Source of the DNA: JBGQOG01 sp052113705
Lineage (GTDB): Bacteria > Pseudomonadota > Alphaproteobacteria > Rhodobacterales > Rhodobacteraceae
DNA: 64,000 bases
Assembly: GCF_052113705.1 (NCBI RefSeq)
Contig: NZ_JBGQOG010000003.1
Coordinates: forward strand, 325,473-389,472
Direction of reading: 5' to 3'
Part shown: one piece after another, positions 44,882 through 54,566 of the stretch
Position numbering within the stretch: the stretch's first letter is position 1
Layout of the letters: each line of letters begins with the position of its first letter
The notes under the pieces: generated by a model
Told to the model about the DNA's origin: nothing
What the model saw: the letters and a program-made list of their open reading frames with translations, nothing else
Databases searched by the model: none
Translations under genes and position numbers: made by a program

Positions 44882-45637
44882 ATGACCTTTACAGGCAAGA
44901 CGGTTCTGATCACCGGGGGTGCGGCGGGAATCGGATGGGCCACCGCCGAAATCTTTGCCGCGCGGGGCGCCCGGCTGGCCCTGCTGGATCTGGACGGCGA
45001 TCTGGCGCGCGACAGAGCGGCCACGCTTGGCGCAGAGCATCTGGGTCTGGCCGCCGATGTGACCGATGAAGCCGAGGTGGGCGCTGCCCTCGCCGAGATC
45101 GGCCCGGTCGATGTTCTGGTGAACAATGCCGGTCTGGGCGATGTCAACAAACCCACGGTCGAGCAAACACTGGCGCATGTGCGCCGCCTGCTCGACATCC
45201 ATCTGGCGGGGAGTTTCCTGATGAGCCGCGAGGTCGCGTGCGGGATGATCGGGCGCGGCACCGGCGGCGCCATCGTAAACCTCGCCTCGATCGCCGCCCT
45301 GACCGGCCTGCCGCGGCGCAATGCCTATGGCGCGGCCAAGGCGGGTCTGGTGGCGATGACAAAATCCATGGCCGCCGAATGGGGGCGGCAGGGCATCCGC
45401 GTCAATGCCGTGGCGCCGGGATATGTGGCCACCGACCTGGTGCGCGGCCTGATCCGCGACGGGCTTTTGGCCGAGGACAAGATCCTTCGCCGCACGCCGC
45501 TCGGGCGGATGATCGCCCCTGCCGAGATTGGCGAAGCGATTGCCTTTCTGGCCTCGCAGGCGGCCTCGGCCATCACGGGTACGGTGCTGTCGGTGGATGC
45601 GGGCTGGATGGCCTATGGTGCGGCAGATGATCTTTAG
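44882..45637 (+). CDS. Short-chain dehydrogenase/reductase (251 aa)
   Basis: Classical SDR with GGAAGIGW, NNAGLGD, catalytic Ser in NLASIAALTG and YGAAK. The ribosome site is AAGGAGGGG. Its stop codon overlaps the stop of the converging NIPSNAP gene by four bases. A CATTGTCCAAG motif lies 77 bases before its start. Confidence 0.9.
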   Translation: MTFTGKTVLITGGAAGIGWATAEIFAARGARLALLDLDGDLARDRAATLGAEHLGLAADVTDEAEVGAALAEIGPVDVLVNNAGLGDVNKPTVEQTLAHVRRLLDIHLAGSFLMSREVACGMIGRGTGGAIVNLASIAALTGLPRRNAYGAAKAGLVAMTKSMAAEWGRQGIRVNAVAPGYVATDLVRGLIRDGLLAEDKILRRTPLGRMIAPAEIGEAIAFLASQAASAITGTVLSVDAGWMAYGAADDL

Positions 45638-46200
45638 CGCAGCGGCGACTGCGCGAGGGGGCGCAGGATCTCATGCCGTCGCGCGCCCTGCGCGGTCGCC
45701 AGCGGATCGCCGCCCCAGAGCGCCACGATGTCGCCCGGCATCTCGCCCGACAGGACCTGCCAGCGCCCGATACAGGGCTGATCGCTGTGCGCCCCGGCGC
45801 CGAAGGTCAGGCTGAGCAAACCCGGCGCAAAGAGCGGGCCCGCCGTGTCATTCGCCAGACGCGTCTTGCGCCCGGCCTCGGCGGCCTCCAGCATCGCACT
45901 GCCGCCAAGCCGCGCCATCAGCATGTTGCGCTGCGCGACGATCAGCGGAAAGGCCACCGGCACGAAATCCTCGACCCATTCCCGGTTTGCCGCAAAGCCC
46001 AGCCGCGCCTCCGCCCGCTCTGCCAGGCTCTCATAGATCCACAGATGATAGAGCCGGTTGAGCGCACCGGTATCGGTCAGCCAATAGCCCGCCATCGGCA
46101 GATGCGTGGTCAGGGCGCGCATCCCCCGGCGCCGCAACAGCGTAAGGTATTCCGGCCCCGTGCCGGGTCGGAGATCGTAGACCCGCAATTCGTAAATCAT
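45634..46200 (-). CDS. NIPSNAP-family protein (188 aa)
   Basis: Begins MIYELRVYDLRPGTGPEYL, the NIPSNAP/dimeric alpha-beta-barrel motif, with a second related segment after about residue 100 (GLLSLTFGAGAHSD). The ATG follows GGGAGGATGGC. Function of the family is poorly known; in bacteria such proteins accompany catabolic operons. Two copies of TTGGACAATTC lie just upstream. Confidence 0.85.
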   Translation of the reverse strand: MIYELRVYDLRPGTGPEYLTLLRRRGMRALTTHLPMAGYWLTDTGALNRLYHLWIYESLAERAEARLGFAANREWVEDFVPVAFPLIVAQRNMLMARLGGSAMLEAAEAGRKTRLANDTAGPLFAPGLLSLTFGAGAHSDQPCIGRWQVLSGEMPGDIVALWGGDPLATAQGARRHEILRPLAQSPLR

Positions 46201-46219
46201 GCCATCCTCCCGCCTGCGG

Positions 46220-46283
46220 TTGGACAATTCCATGCGCGGGGGCGGCACAACATGCAGTCAGCGCGGTTTGCCTTGGACAATTC
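46220..46283. promoter_or_regulatory. Direct repeat of TTGGACAATTC upstream of the NIPSNAP gene
   Basis: TTGGACAATTC occurs at 46220-46230 and 46273-46283, 53 bases apart, about five helical turns. In the direction of the minus-strand NIPSNAP gene both read GAATTGTCCAA. The distal copy runs into the 3' end of the AraC gene. Confidence 0.6.
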
Positions 46284-47187
46284 AGCGCTTTTGCCGCTCG
46301 CCCTGCGCGGTATCGCGATAGGCGCCGGGCGGCACGCCCACCCGCTGCGAAAAGAAGCGCGAGAAATAGGCCGGGTCGTCAAACCCCAGATCATAACCGA
46401 CCTCGGCCACCGTCATCGTGCGGTAAATCAGGCAGCGCTTGGCCTCGATCACCACCCGCTCATGCAGCAATTGCGAGGCCGTTTTGCCCGCCCGCGCCTT
46501 ACAGGCCAGATTGAGCCTTTGCAGCGAGACGCCGAGTTGCGCGGCGTAGAACTCCAGCCCTTTCTGGCTTTTGAAATGCGCCTCGAGCATCTCGCGGTAG
46601 CGGCACAACAGCTCATAATCGCGGTCGACCCGCTGGGCCTCTTCAACGCCTGCCGCGAGGCGCAACCGCATCAGCGCGACCAGAATGCGCTCAAACTGCG
46701 CCTTGATCGCCAGACGCCGCCCCGGCGCGTTCCAGGCATATTCGCGGCGCATCCAGTCAAAACTCTCGCGCAGGGTGCCGCAATTGGGGTCTTCCTCACT
46801 CAGGGCATAGGCGGCCGGATGCTCCAGCGCTTCGGAAAAGCGCGTGTCGCCTTGAGTGATCGTCTTGGCATAGGTGCACGCGGCGGTGATCACAAAGCCA
46901 TCGGTCCCCGGCAGGAAATGGATTTCATGCACCATCGCCACCGGGATCACCACCATGGCCGGCACCGGCATCGTATAGGTACGGCTTTCGATCCGGATCT
47001 CGCCACCGCCGCGTTCCACGAACAAAAGCTGGATGTGGTCCGGATGCGCATGGGCACGAATTGTCCAATCATTTGCCCCGGAGCGATCGCGGATCGGCTC
47101 CACATGAACAAAGTCCAACTCCACCTCTTCATGGGTGTCACCATACAGATAATAATGCGGAATTGGCTGTTCTGGCGGGATCAGCAT
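46282..47187 (-). CDS. AraC-family transcriptional regulator, PobR/HpaA-like (301 aa)
   Basis: N-terminal cupin-like sensing domain (HAHPDHIQLLFVERGGG, PAMVVIPVAMVHEIHFLPG) and C-terminal double HTH from about residue 200 (LGVSLQRLNLACKARAGKTA, VAEVGYDLGFDDPAYFSRFF). This arrangement is found in regulators of 4-hydroxybenzoate and 4-hydroxyphenylacetate catabolism. The ATG follows AAGGGAGAGAAATC. It is divergent from the second flavoprotein gene and is the best candidate to bind the recurring ATTGTCCAA motif. Confidence 0.9.
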   Translation of the reverse strand: MLIPPEQPIPHYYLYGDTHEEVELDFVHVEPIRDRSGANDWTIRAHAHPDHIQLLFVERGGGEIRIESRTYTMPVPAMVVIPVAMVHEIHFLPGTDGFVITAACTYAKTITQGDTRFSEALEHPAAYALSEEDPNCGTLRESFDWMRREYAWNAPGRRLAIKAQFERILVALMRLRLAAGVEEAQRVDRDYELLCRYREMLEAHFKSQKGLEFYAAQLGVSLQRLNLACKARAGKTASQLLHERVVIEAKRCLIYRTMTVAEVGYDLGFDDPAYFSRFFSQRVGVPPGAYRDTAQGERQKR

Positions 47188-47235
47188 GATTTCTCTCCCT
47201 TGTTCCTTCCCCAAACCGCTCTGGGGAGCATCTGC

Positions 47236-47246
47236 AAATTGTGCAA
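47236..47246 (+). promoter_or_regulatory. AAATTGTGCAA, variant of the AraC-candidate motif
   Basis: It differs at two positions from GAATTGTCCAA and reads in the direction of the downstream flavoprotein gene, about 100 bases before its start, between the divergent AraC and flavoprotein genes. Confidence 0.4.
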
Positions 47247-47342
47247 CGAAATTCGGCGTCCGTCCATTCGCGCGCGGCATCGGCTTTGTCATATCTCGCC
47301 CATGGGAGGCGGCCTGTCCGCGCCACAAAAGGAGGAGAAATC

Positions 47343-49034
47343 ATGCAAACGCGGCTCCGCGAGAGCACCGAATGCGATGTGCTGGTCATCGGCTCGGGGG
47401 CGGGCGGCATGGCCACCGCCATCACCGCCGCCAAACAGGGCCTGGATGTCATCATCATTGAAAAGGCCCCGGTCTTTGGCGGCACCACCGCTTTTTCCGG
47501 CGGCGTGGTCTGGATTCCCGGCAACCGTCATTGCCCGCCGGGCGACGTCGCCCGCGCGCGCGACTATCTCAAACATGAGACCGGCAATTTCTACGACGAG
47601 CGCGCGGTGAATGCCTATCTCGACACCGGCGCCGAGATGCTGGCCTTTTTTGAGCGCGAAACCGAGGTGAAATTCAGCCCGTCGCTCTATCCCGACTATC
47701 ACCCCGATGCGCCGGGCGGGGCGGATCTTGGTCGCTCGGTCACGGCGACGCCCTTTGACACCAGCGCGCTGGGGGCCAATCTCAAGCGTCTTCGCCCCCC
47801 ACTCTCGACCATCACCTTCATGGGGATGATGTTCAATTCCTCGAACGCCGACATCAAGCATTTCTTCAATGCAACCAAGAGCGTAACCTCCTTCGCCTAT
47901 GTGACCAGGCGGCTGGCGGCCCATGCGATTGAGGTGCTCCGATATGGTCGCGGGACGCATGTGACCTCGGGCAATGCGCTGGCGGCGCGGCTGGCCAAAA
48001 GCTGCTTTGATCTGAACATCCCGATCTACACCGACAGCCCCGCGCGCGAGCTTCTGACCGAAAACGGCGCGGTCATCGGTGTGAAAGTGGCGGGGCAGGG
48101 CGGCGATGTGGTGATCCGGGCGCGCAAAGGCGTGGTGCTGGCGGCGGGCGGCTTTGCGCATGACATCGCGAAGATCCGCGCGGCCTATCCGCATCTCAAG
48201 CGCGGCGGCGAGCATCTCTCGCCGGTGCCAGATGAGAATACCGGCGACGGGATCGATCTGGGCCGGGCCGTGGGCGGGCAATTCGAGATGCGGTTCCCGC
48301 AGACTTCCGCCTGGATGCCGGTGTCGAAAGTGCCGACGAAAACCGGGTTCAAGCCGTTCCCGCATCTGATCGACCGTTACAAGCCGGGGATCATCGGCGT
48401 GTTGCAATCCGGCAAGCGGTTCACCAATGAAAGCGCGAGCTATCACGATGTCGGCGCCGCGATGATCAAGGCCTGCGAGGGCCAGACCGAGACCGCCTGC
48501 TGGCTGATCGCGGACCGTCCGACGATCCGCAAATACGGGCTTGGCTATGCCAAACCCGCCCCGGTGCCGCTCGCGCCCTATCTGCGCAATGGCTATCTTG
48601 TCGCGGGCAAGACGCTGGCGGATCTGGCGCGCAAGGCGGGCATCGATGCCAAGGGGCTCACCGAGACGGTCGCGGCCTACAACCGCGATGCGGCGCGCGG
48701 CGAGGATCCGGAGTTTGGGCGTGGGGCGACCAGTTTCAACCGCTATCTCGCCGATCCCGACGTGCGTCCGAACCCCTGCGTTGCGCCGATTTCCCAAGGG
48801 CCGTTTTACGCGCTCAAGATCGTCATGGGCGATCTGGGCACGTTTGAAGGGCTGGCGACCACGGTCGAGGGGCAGGTGCTCGATACGCAAGGCAGGCCGA
48901 TTGCCGGGCTCTATGCGGTGGGCAATGACCGCGCGTCGATCATGGGCGGCAATTACCCCGGTGCCGGGATCACGCTCGGGCCTGCGCTGACCTTTGGCTA
49001 TATCACCGGGCGGCATCTGGCAGGAGTGGCGTGA
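47343..49034 (+). CDS. FAD-dependent dehydrogenase, 3-ketosteroid-dehydrogenase/fumarate-reductase type (563 aa)
   Basis: The second flavoprotein of the set. VIGSGAGGMATAITAAKQG, GGTTAFSGGV, RFTNESASYHD and NYPGAGITLGPALTFGY supply the FAD loop and both KstD-like ketone-site motifs. The ribosome site is AAAGGAGGAG. The next SDR gene starts on the base after its stop, so a desaturase and a ring-alcohol dehydrogenase are made from one message. The substrate is probably an alicyclic ketone. Confidence 0.86.
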   Translation: MQTRLRESTECDVLVIGSGAGGMATAITAAKQGLDVIIIEKAPVFGGTTAFSGGVVWIPGNRHCPPGDVARARDYLKHETGNFYDERAVNAYLDTGAEMLAFFERETEVKFSPSLYPDYHPDAPGGADLGRSVTATPFDTSALGANLKRLRPPLSTITFMGMMFNSSNADIKHFFNATKSVTSFAYVTRRLAAHAIEVLRYGRGTHVTSGNALAARLAKSCFDLNIPIYTDSPARELLTENGAVIGVKVAGQGGDVVIRARKGVVLAAGGFAHDIAKIRAAYPHLKRGGEHLSPVPDENTGDGIDLGRAVGGQFEMRFPQTSAWMPVSKVPTKTGFKPFPHLIDRYKPGIIGVLQSGKRFTNESASYHDVGAAMIKACEGQTETACWLIADRPTIRKYGLGYAKPAPVPLAPYLRNGYLVAGKTLADLARKAGIDAKGLTETVAAYNRDAARGEDPEFGRGATSFNRYLADPDVRPNPCVAPISQGPFYALKIVMGDLGTFEGLATTVEGQVLDTQGRPIAGLYAVGNDRASIMGGNYPGAGITLGPALTFGYITGRHLAGVA

Positions 49035-49811
49035 ATGGGCTGGGTTGATTTTCAAGACAAAGTCGTTGTGGTCACCGGGGCTTCGGGCGGGATCGGCCGC
49101 GCCATGCTGGCGGCGTTCAGCGCCTTGGAGGCCAGGGTTGTTGCCCTCGATTACCGCGCCGGGGATGCCGAGGCGGCGGCCCATGCGGTTGGCGGATATG
49201 GTTTTGGCTGCGACGTCTCCGACGCCGTATCGGTGGCTGCGGCGGCAGCGCAGGTCGCCCGGCTGGGCGGGGCGGATGTGCTGGTGAACAATGCCGGTAT
49301 CCTGCGCCCCGGGCCGCTGGAGGATCTGGCGCTGGCGGATTGGCAAGCGATGCTCCGGGTCAATCTGGACGGCTGTTTCCTGACCGCCCAAAGCTTTGGC
49401 AAACAGATGATCGCCAAGGGGGCGGGCGCGCTGGTGCATATCGCCTCGATCTCGGCCAGTCAGCCGCAGCCATTCTCGGGGGCCTATTCGCCCGGCAAGG
49501 CGGGGGTTGCGATGCTGTCGCGGGCACTGGCCTATGAATGGGGGCCAAAGGGGCTGCGCTCGAATGTCGTGTCGCCAGGGTTGGTGCTGACCCCGATGTC
49601 CGAACCGTTCTATGCCAATCACGAGGTCAAAGCCGCACGCGAACGGCGGGTGCCCGTGGGCCGGATCGGCAGCGCCGAGGACATGGCCAATGCGGCTGTC
49701 TTCCTCGCATCGGCGCGCGCCGGCTATATCAACGGTCAGGAGATCGTGGTGGACGGAGGGCTGAGCCAGACCCTGATGGGCAGCGTCCCCCGTCCGGGAT
49801 ATACCGAATAG
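49035..49811 (+). CDS. Short-chain dehydrogenase/reductase (258 aa)
   Basis: Classical SDR with GASGGIGR, NNAGILRPG, Ser in IASISASQ and YSPGK. It is directly joined to the flavoprotein gene before it. It could oxidise the ring alcohol to the ketone that the flavoprotein then desaturates. Confidence 0.9.
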   Translation: MGWVDFQDKVVVVTGASGGIGRAMLAAFSALEARVVALDYRAGDAEAAAHAVGGYGFGCDVSDAVSVAAAAAQVARLGGADVLVNNAGILRPGPLEDLALADWQAMLRVNLDGCFLTAQSFGKQMIAKGAGALVHIASISASQPQPFSGAYSPGKAGVAMLSRALAYEWGPKGLRSNVVSPGLVLTPMSEPFYANHEVKAARERRVPVGRIGSAEDMANAAVFLASARAGYINGQEIVVDGGLSQTLMGSVPRPGYTE

Positions 49812-49824
49812 CACCAAATTTGGG

Positions 49825-49842
49825 GGTGGCGGTTACGCCACC
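49825..49842. terminator. Small hairpin between converging SDR and livF genes
   Basis: GGTGGCG and CGCCACC form a 7-base stem around GTTA and include the livF stop codon. A palindrome CCAAATTTGG lies next to it at 49814-49823. A bidirectional terminator is possible, but the stem is short. Confidence 0.3.
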
Positions 49843-50564
49843 TCCTCCATATGCCCGCCGAGGAACAGCTGGCCGACCTTGGGATCATTGAGCAGGACCT
49901 CCGCCCGCTCATGCATCCGCATCTGCCCCAGCTCCAGCACGATCCCGTCATCCGACATCGCCAGCGCCGCTTTGGCATTTTGCTCGACCATGAGGATCGT
50001 CACACCGTCGTCGCGCAGGGTTTTCAGCGTTGCAAACACCTCCTGCACCAGATTGGGCGACAGGCCGATCGACGGCTCGTCAATCAGCACGAGCTTGGGG
50101 TCAAGGAGCAGCGAGCGCGCAATCTCGAGCTGCTTTTGCTGCCCGCCCGAAAGTTCGATCGCCTTGCGGTCCTTGAATTTCCGCAGCATCGGAAACTGAT
50201 CCATGACCAGCTCCATCCGCCGCTTCACGCTCGGCTGATCGGTCGAGGTGATCCCGCCCATTTCCAGATTGTGCCAGACCGAGAGCTGCGGAATGACATT
50301 GCGGCCTTGGGGGACATAGGTCACGCCATGGCCGATCATCTGTTTCGGGGTGGAGCGGGTCACATCCTCGCCGTCAAAGATGATCTGCCCCGATTGAATA
50401 TCGAGCATTCCGAAGATCGCCTTGAACACCGTCGATTTCCCCGCCCCGTTCGGACCGATCACCGTGGTGATCGTGCCGCGCGGGATCGAAAACGTGGTGC
50501 CGTTGAGAATGGTGATCTTGCCATAGCCTCCGTAGAGGTTTTTCAGTTCCAGCATCGCCGACAT
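49833..50564 (-). CDS. livF: Branched-chain-amino-acid-type ABC transporter ATPase, LivF-like (243 aa)
   Basis: Walker A GPNGAGKS, signature LSGGQQKQLEIARSLL and Walker B LVLIDEPSIGLSPNL, with the short LivF length. It starts one base beyond the livG stop codon. The start was placed at MSAMLELKNLY, where family similarity begins. It is the last gene of the importer operon. The symbol is by family; the cargo is unlikely to be leucine, given the AroE-like gene in the same operon. Confidence 0.92.
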   Translation of the reverse strand: MSAMLELKNLYGGYGKITILNGTTFSIPRGTITTVIGPNGAGKSTVFKAIFGMLDIQSGQIIFDGEDVTRSTPKQMIGHGVTYVPQGRNVIPQLSVWHNLEMGGITSTDQPSVKRRMELVMDQFPMLRKFKDRKAIELSGGQQKQLEIARSLLLDPKLVLIDEPSIGLSPNLVQEVFATLKTLRDDGVTILMVEQNAKAALAMSDDGIVLELGQMRMHERAEVLLNDPKVGQLFLGGHMEEVA

Positions 50565-50565
50565 G

Positions 50566-51318
50566 TCAGCCTCCCAGATAGGCGTCAATGACGCTTTGGT
50601 TTGCGCGGATCTCCTCGGGGGCGCCTTCGGCAATGATCCGGCCTTCGGCCAGAACGATGATCCGCGTGCAGAGCGACATGACGAATTCCATATTGTGCTC
50701 AATGACCACAAAGGTGGTGCCATGTTCGCGGTTATAGGTGATCAGCCGCTCTTTGAGATACTGCAGCATGGTCAGATTGACCCCGCCCGCAGGCTCATCG
50801 AGCAGCACGAGGCCCGGCCCGGCCATGAAGGCCATGGCGGCATCGAGGAGCTTTTGCTGGCCATAGGACAGGGCCCCCGCCATCTCGTCGCGCAGATGCC
50901 CGAGACGGAAGAAATCAATCATATCCTCGGCGGCCCCCGTCAGCCCCGCATCCGATGTGCCAAACAGGCGCGTCAGCATAGTGCCATGATGCTCCTGCCC
51001 CGCCATGATGATGTTCTCGATCACCGACATCTGCGGAAAGACGGAAAGCTGCTGGAAGGTGCGCCCGACGCCAAGCCGGCTCAGCTCATGCGCCTGCGCG
51101 CCCGCGACGGGTTTGCCGTTGATCTGCACGCTCCCCGAGCTGGGCGTGAGCTGCCCGAGGATACAGTTGAACAGCGTCGATTTTCCCGAGCCATTCGGGC
51201 CGATCAGCCCGAGGATCTCGCCCTTTTTGACCTCGAAGCTGACGCCATTGACAGCTTTGATCGGCCCGAAATGTTTGGTCATGTCGCGGACGGACAGAAC
51301 GGTATCCGTGTGCATCAC
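50566..51318 (-). CDS. livG: Branched-chain-amino-acid-type ABC transporter ATPase, LivG-like (250 aa)
   Basis: Walker A GPNGSGKS, signature LSYGQQKLLDAAMAFM and Walker B LVLLDEPAGGVNLTM, the Gly-Val-Asn wording being diagnostic of LivG. It overlaps livM by four bases. Confidence 0.92.
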   Translation of the reverse strand: MMHTDTVLSVRDMTKHFGPIKAVNGVSFEVKKGEILGLIGPNGSGKSTLFNCILGQLTPSSGSVQINGKPVAGAQAHELSRLGVGRTFQQLSVFPQMSVIENIIMAGQEHHGTMLTRLFGTSDAGLTGAAEDMIDFFRLGHLRDEMAGALSYGQQKLLDAAMAFMAGPGLVLLDEPAGGVNLTMLQYLKERLITYNREHGTTFVVIEHNMEFVMSLCTRIIVLAEGRIIAEGAPEEIRANQSVIDAYLGG

Positions 51319-52286
51319 AGCTGTGCCCCCTGTTTCAGATCGCCGCGCTCCTTGCGGGGTTTCATCGCGGTCACAAGCTTGCGCCCCAGCCCCAAAAGCC
51401 CCTGCGGCGAGAAGATCATCACCACAAGCACCAGCAGCGCATAGATGATGAGGTAATAGCCATCGGTGAAGCGGAGCATCTCTGGCAACAGCACCACCAG
51501 GCCCGCGCCCAGTATGGGCCCGAAGAAATAGCCGGAGCCGCCCACGATCACCATCAGCAGGATTTTCAGCGACAGGATAAGCGTGAAGGACCCCGGCTCG
51601 ATGAACTGCACCAGGGGTGCCTGAAGCGCGCCCGCAAGCCCCGCCATCGAGGAACCGATGGCAAAGGCCAGGAGGGTCATCCGCGTGGTGTTCAGGCCGA
51701 GGGAATTCGCCCGGATCGGGTTTTCCCGCAGGGCCTTGAACGCCCGGCCCCAGGGGGAATGCAGCATCCAGGCCATCGCGCCCGCCGTGACCATGAAACA
51801 GATGACCGTGAAGTAATAGAACGGCAGTTGCTTCATCGTGTCGAACGCGCCGAAGACAGGACGCGGAATGCCCACCAGGCCGAGCGAGCCGCCGGTGAGC
51901 CAGTCTTCATTGCGCAGGACCAGAAAAACCAGGGCGTTGAAAGCAAGCGTCACGAAGGCGAGGAAATGGTGCTGCACCCGCAGCGCCGGATAGCCCAGAG
52001 CCAGCCCGATGACGAAAGTCGCCGAGATCGAGCAGCCGACCGCCGCGATCCAATGCACCCCCGCCATGGTCAGCAGCGCCGTGGTATAGGCACCGATCCC
52101 CATGAAGGCCGCCTGCGCGAGGCTGATCTGCCCCGCATAGCCGAGTGTCAGGTTCAACCCCATGGCGGCAATCGAAAAGATCAGCCAGGAGCAGAGGGTA
52201 TAGATGATGTAGCTGCCCTGCCCCATCGGCGCAAAGATCAGCGCCAGCCCGAAAGCGAGCAGGAAAAGAATGCGAAAAGCGGTCAT
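51315..52286 (-). CDS. livM: Branched-chain-amino-acid-type ABC permease, LivM-like (323 aa)
   Basis: About nine membrane segments. GLNLTLGYAGQISLAQAAFM and the cytoplasmic loop GRAFKALRENPIRANSLGLN are LivM hallmarks. A much longer open frame runs upstream but is antisense-like over livH; the start used overlaps the livH stop by four bases. Confidence 0.92.
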   Translation of the reverse strand: MTAFRILFLLAFGLALIFAPMGQGSYIIYTLCSWLIFSIAAMGLNLTLGYAGQISLAQAAFMGIGAYTTALLTMAGVHWIAAVGCSISATFVIGLALGYPALRVQHHFLAFVTLAFNALVFLVLRNEDWLTGGSLGLVGIPRPVFGAFDTMKQLPFYYFTVICFMVTAGAMAWMLHSPWGRAFKALRENPIRANSLGLNTTRMTLLAFAIGSSMAGLAGALQAPLVQFIEPGSFTLILSLKILLMVIVGGSGYFFGPILGAGLVVLLPEMLRFTDGYYLIIYALLVLVVMIFSPQGLLGLGRKLVTAMKPRKERGDLKQGAQL

Positions 52287-53161
52287 ACGGTCCTTCCTTC
52301 GGACGTGCCCATGATGCCCTGCGGCCGCACCATGATGATGAGGATGAGAAGGATCAGCGGGATCGCGGAGCGATATTCGGCCGAGATGTAGACGGCCGCC
52401 ATATTGTCCAGGACGCCGATCAAAAGGCCACCGACAAGCGCGCCCCGGATCTGGTTGAAGCCGCCGACAATCGCCGCGATGAAGGCGATCATGCCCAGCG
52501 TTTCGCCGTTCGAGAATTTCGCCAGATAGACCGGTGAAATCAGGATCGAGGCAATGGCCGCCAGCGCGGCGTTGATCAGGAACGTGTACATGACCATCCG
52601 CTTCACATCGACGCCCAGAATCTCGGCAACACGGGGGTCTTGTGCCGTCGCCTGCATAGCGCGGCCCGTGCGGGTGCGCTGCAAGAACATCTGCAAGGCG
52701 ATGATCGCGGCAAAGGCCACGGCAAGGTTGCACAGATCCTGCACCGAGACCGATGCCCCGAAAACATGGATTACATGCTGCGGAAACAGCGGCGGAAACG
52801 GCTGCCCCTGCGCCGAGTAGAACTCTTTGACGCTTTCCTTCATCAGCAGGCCCAGCGCGATGGTGGCAATCACCAGCGGCATCGAGCCATGCGGCAGCAT
52901 CGGTTCGACCACCAGTTTCTTGAACATGACCCCGAGGATCAGGACCGACAGCACAAAGGCCGTCAGGATCGCCGCCCAGAGCGGCAACCCCAGAACGGTC
53001 ATACCCGCGAGCACGAAAAACGCGGGCAGCATGACAAACTCTCCCTGCGCGAAATTGATGGTTTGCGAGGCCTGCCACAACAGGGTGAACCCCACGGCGG
53101 CCAAGGCATAGATCGCACCGGACGCCAGGCCGGATATGAGAATTTGCAGGAGTTCGGCCAT
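52283..53161 (-). CDS. livH: Branched-chain-amino-acid-type ABC permease, LivH-like (292 aa)
   Basis: Hydrophobic protein with ASGAIYALAAVGFTLLWQAS and NFAQGEFVML near the N terminus and the loop GRAMQATAQDPRVAEILGVD. Two ATGs lie six bases apart; the second has better spacing to AAGGGGAAGG and is used. The gap to livK is about 230 bases with no gene. Confidence 0.9.
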   Translation of the reverse strand: MAELLQILISGLASGAIYALAAVGFTLLWQASQTINFAQGEFVMLPAFFVLAGMTVLGLPLWAAILTAFVLSVLILGVMFKKLVVEPMLPHGSMPLVIATIALGLLMKESVKEFYSAQGQPFPPLFPQHVIHVFGASVSVQDLCNLAVAFAAIIALQMFLQRTRTGRAMQATAQDPRVAEILGVDVKRMVMYTFLINAALAAIASILISPVYLAKFSNGETLGMIAFIAAIVGGFNQIRGALVGGLLIGVLDNMAAVYISAEYRSAIPLILLILIIMVRPQGIMGTSEGRTV

Positions 53162-53390
53162 CGCCATTCCTTCCCCTTGTGATGTTGAACGACCCCCTGC
53201 CCCCGGGGGCAGAGGCAGCGAAGGCAGATGCCCCGGTTTCGCGCCCGCATTCTGGTGCCGCCCGGCGGCGCGGAGAGAGCACCCCCCCGTTGCGGCACCG
53301 GACAGTCCCGGCAGGCCACGCGGCATGGTCATCCCGCCGGATCAGGGCGCGCGGTCCACGGCCCGCCGAAAACGTGCCGCGCGCCGCGGC

Positions 53391-54518
53391 TCAGTTCGGC
53401 GGCAAGACGATGGTGATGTCCTGCGCCCCGTTCTTGACCTCGACCATGAAGCTCTCGCGCGCGACTTCGCCGGCATCATCCCAGCAGATGTCCATCAAGA
53501 GGCCCGGATGGGTGGCGGCATCCAGGCATGTGCCATGCAGCGTATCGGCCAGTTTCTGGCTGTCGGCAGCCCCGGCAATTTCGGTGCCGTATTTGATCGC
53601 ATAGGCGCCGATATAGCCCTTGATCGCATTGTGATCGGGGCGGTAGCCAAAGCGCGCGGTGAATTTCGCGCTCATCTCCTGCACGAGCGGCACCGGCGCA
53701 TCAGCCGAGAGCGCCACATGGCTCAGCGCACCTTCGGCGGCGCCCCCGGCCAGATCGATCACCTTCTGCGAGGCGAGCACCGTATCGCCCAGCATCGGAA
53801 TCGCCAGCCCCTGCTTTTTGGCCTCAATCAAAAACCGCGCGCTTTCCTCTTCCGTCAGATAGATAAAGACCGCTTCGGCACCGCTGTTCTTGATTTTCAG
53901 CACATCGGCCGAGAAATCAGCCTGCCCTTGTTCAGAGGGCACATCCGCGATCACCTCAAGCCCCGTGTCTTTCGCCACTGCGGTAAAGGCATCATGCCCG
54001 CCCTTGCCGTATTCGGTATTGGCCCAGGCGATGGCCACTTTGCTCACCCCCAGATCGTTCTTCAGATAGGCCCCGATCTTCGGCATCCCCTTTTGCGCGC
54101 CAAAGGTGGTGCGGAAAATATAGGGGTTGCCCTTTTCGGTGATCGAAGGCGCCTCGGAGCCGGTGAATTGCGGGATGCCGTTTTGCTGGGCCACCAGCAT
54201 GTTGACCACGGTCGAGGAGGAATAGACCGTCCCCAACAGCGCGAAAGCACCTTCATCAATGGCTTTTTGCACGAGGGCACGGCTTTGCAGCGGATCGGTC
54301 TGGCTGTCATATTCGGCCATTTCAACCTGCATGCCCAGGATGCCGCCGTTCTGGTTGATCTCGTCAATCGCCAGATGCACCCCATCGGCCCAGACCGAGC
54401 CCGCCGCGGCCCCGGCCCCGGACAGTTCGGCGATATTGGCGATTTTGACGGTGTCTGCCTGTGCGGCACATCCGAGAGCGGCAGCAAGCGCCGTCCCGGT
54501 CAACAGTGATTTCAGCAT
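53391..54518 (-). CDS. livK: ABC transporter substrate-binding protein, LivK-like (375 aa)
   Basis: Signal peptide of about 21 residues (TALAAALGCAAQA/D), then the type I periplasmic binding fold: KIANIAELSGAGAAAGSVWA, QTDPLQSRALVQKAI and the VAIAWANTEYGKGG hinge region. Relatives of this length bind aromatic acids and other organic anions as often as amino acids. The ribosome site is GGGAGG. Transcribed after the AroE-like gene. Confidence 0.88.
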   Translation of the reverse strand: MLKSLLTGTALAAALGCAAQADTVKIANIAELSGAGAAAGSVWADGVHLAIDEINQNGGILGMQVEMAEYDSQTDPLQSRALVQKAIDEGAFALLGTVYSSSTVVNMLVAQQNGIPQFTGSEAPSITEKGNPYIFRTTFGAQKGMPKIGAYLKNDLGVSKVAIAWANTEYGKGGHDAFTAVAKDTGLEVIADVPSEQGQADFSADVLKIKNSGAEAVFIYLTEEESARFLIEAKKQGLAIPMLGDTVLASQKVIDLAGGAAEGALSHVALSADAPVPLVQEMSAKFTARFGYRPDHNAIKGYIGAYAIKYGTEIAGAADSQKLADTLHGTCLDAATHPGLLMDICWDDAGEVARESFMVEVKNGAQDITIVLPPN

Positions 54519-54566
54519 GTTATCCTCCCTGATTGATGCTGGTTCGGTCCGGCGGGGCGCGGGGGT

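Noticed and set aside
47289..49817. Long minus-strand open frame (842 codons) over the second flavoprotein and SDR genes
   Set aside because: It is a shadow of two genes with complete catalytic motifs, and its translation has no recognisable domain.
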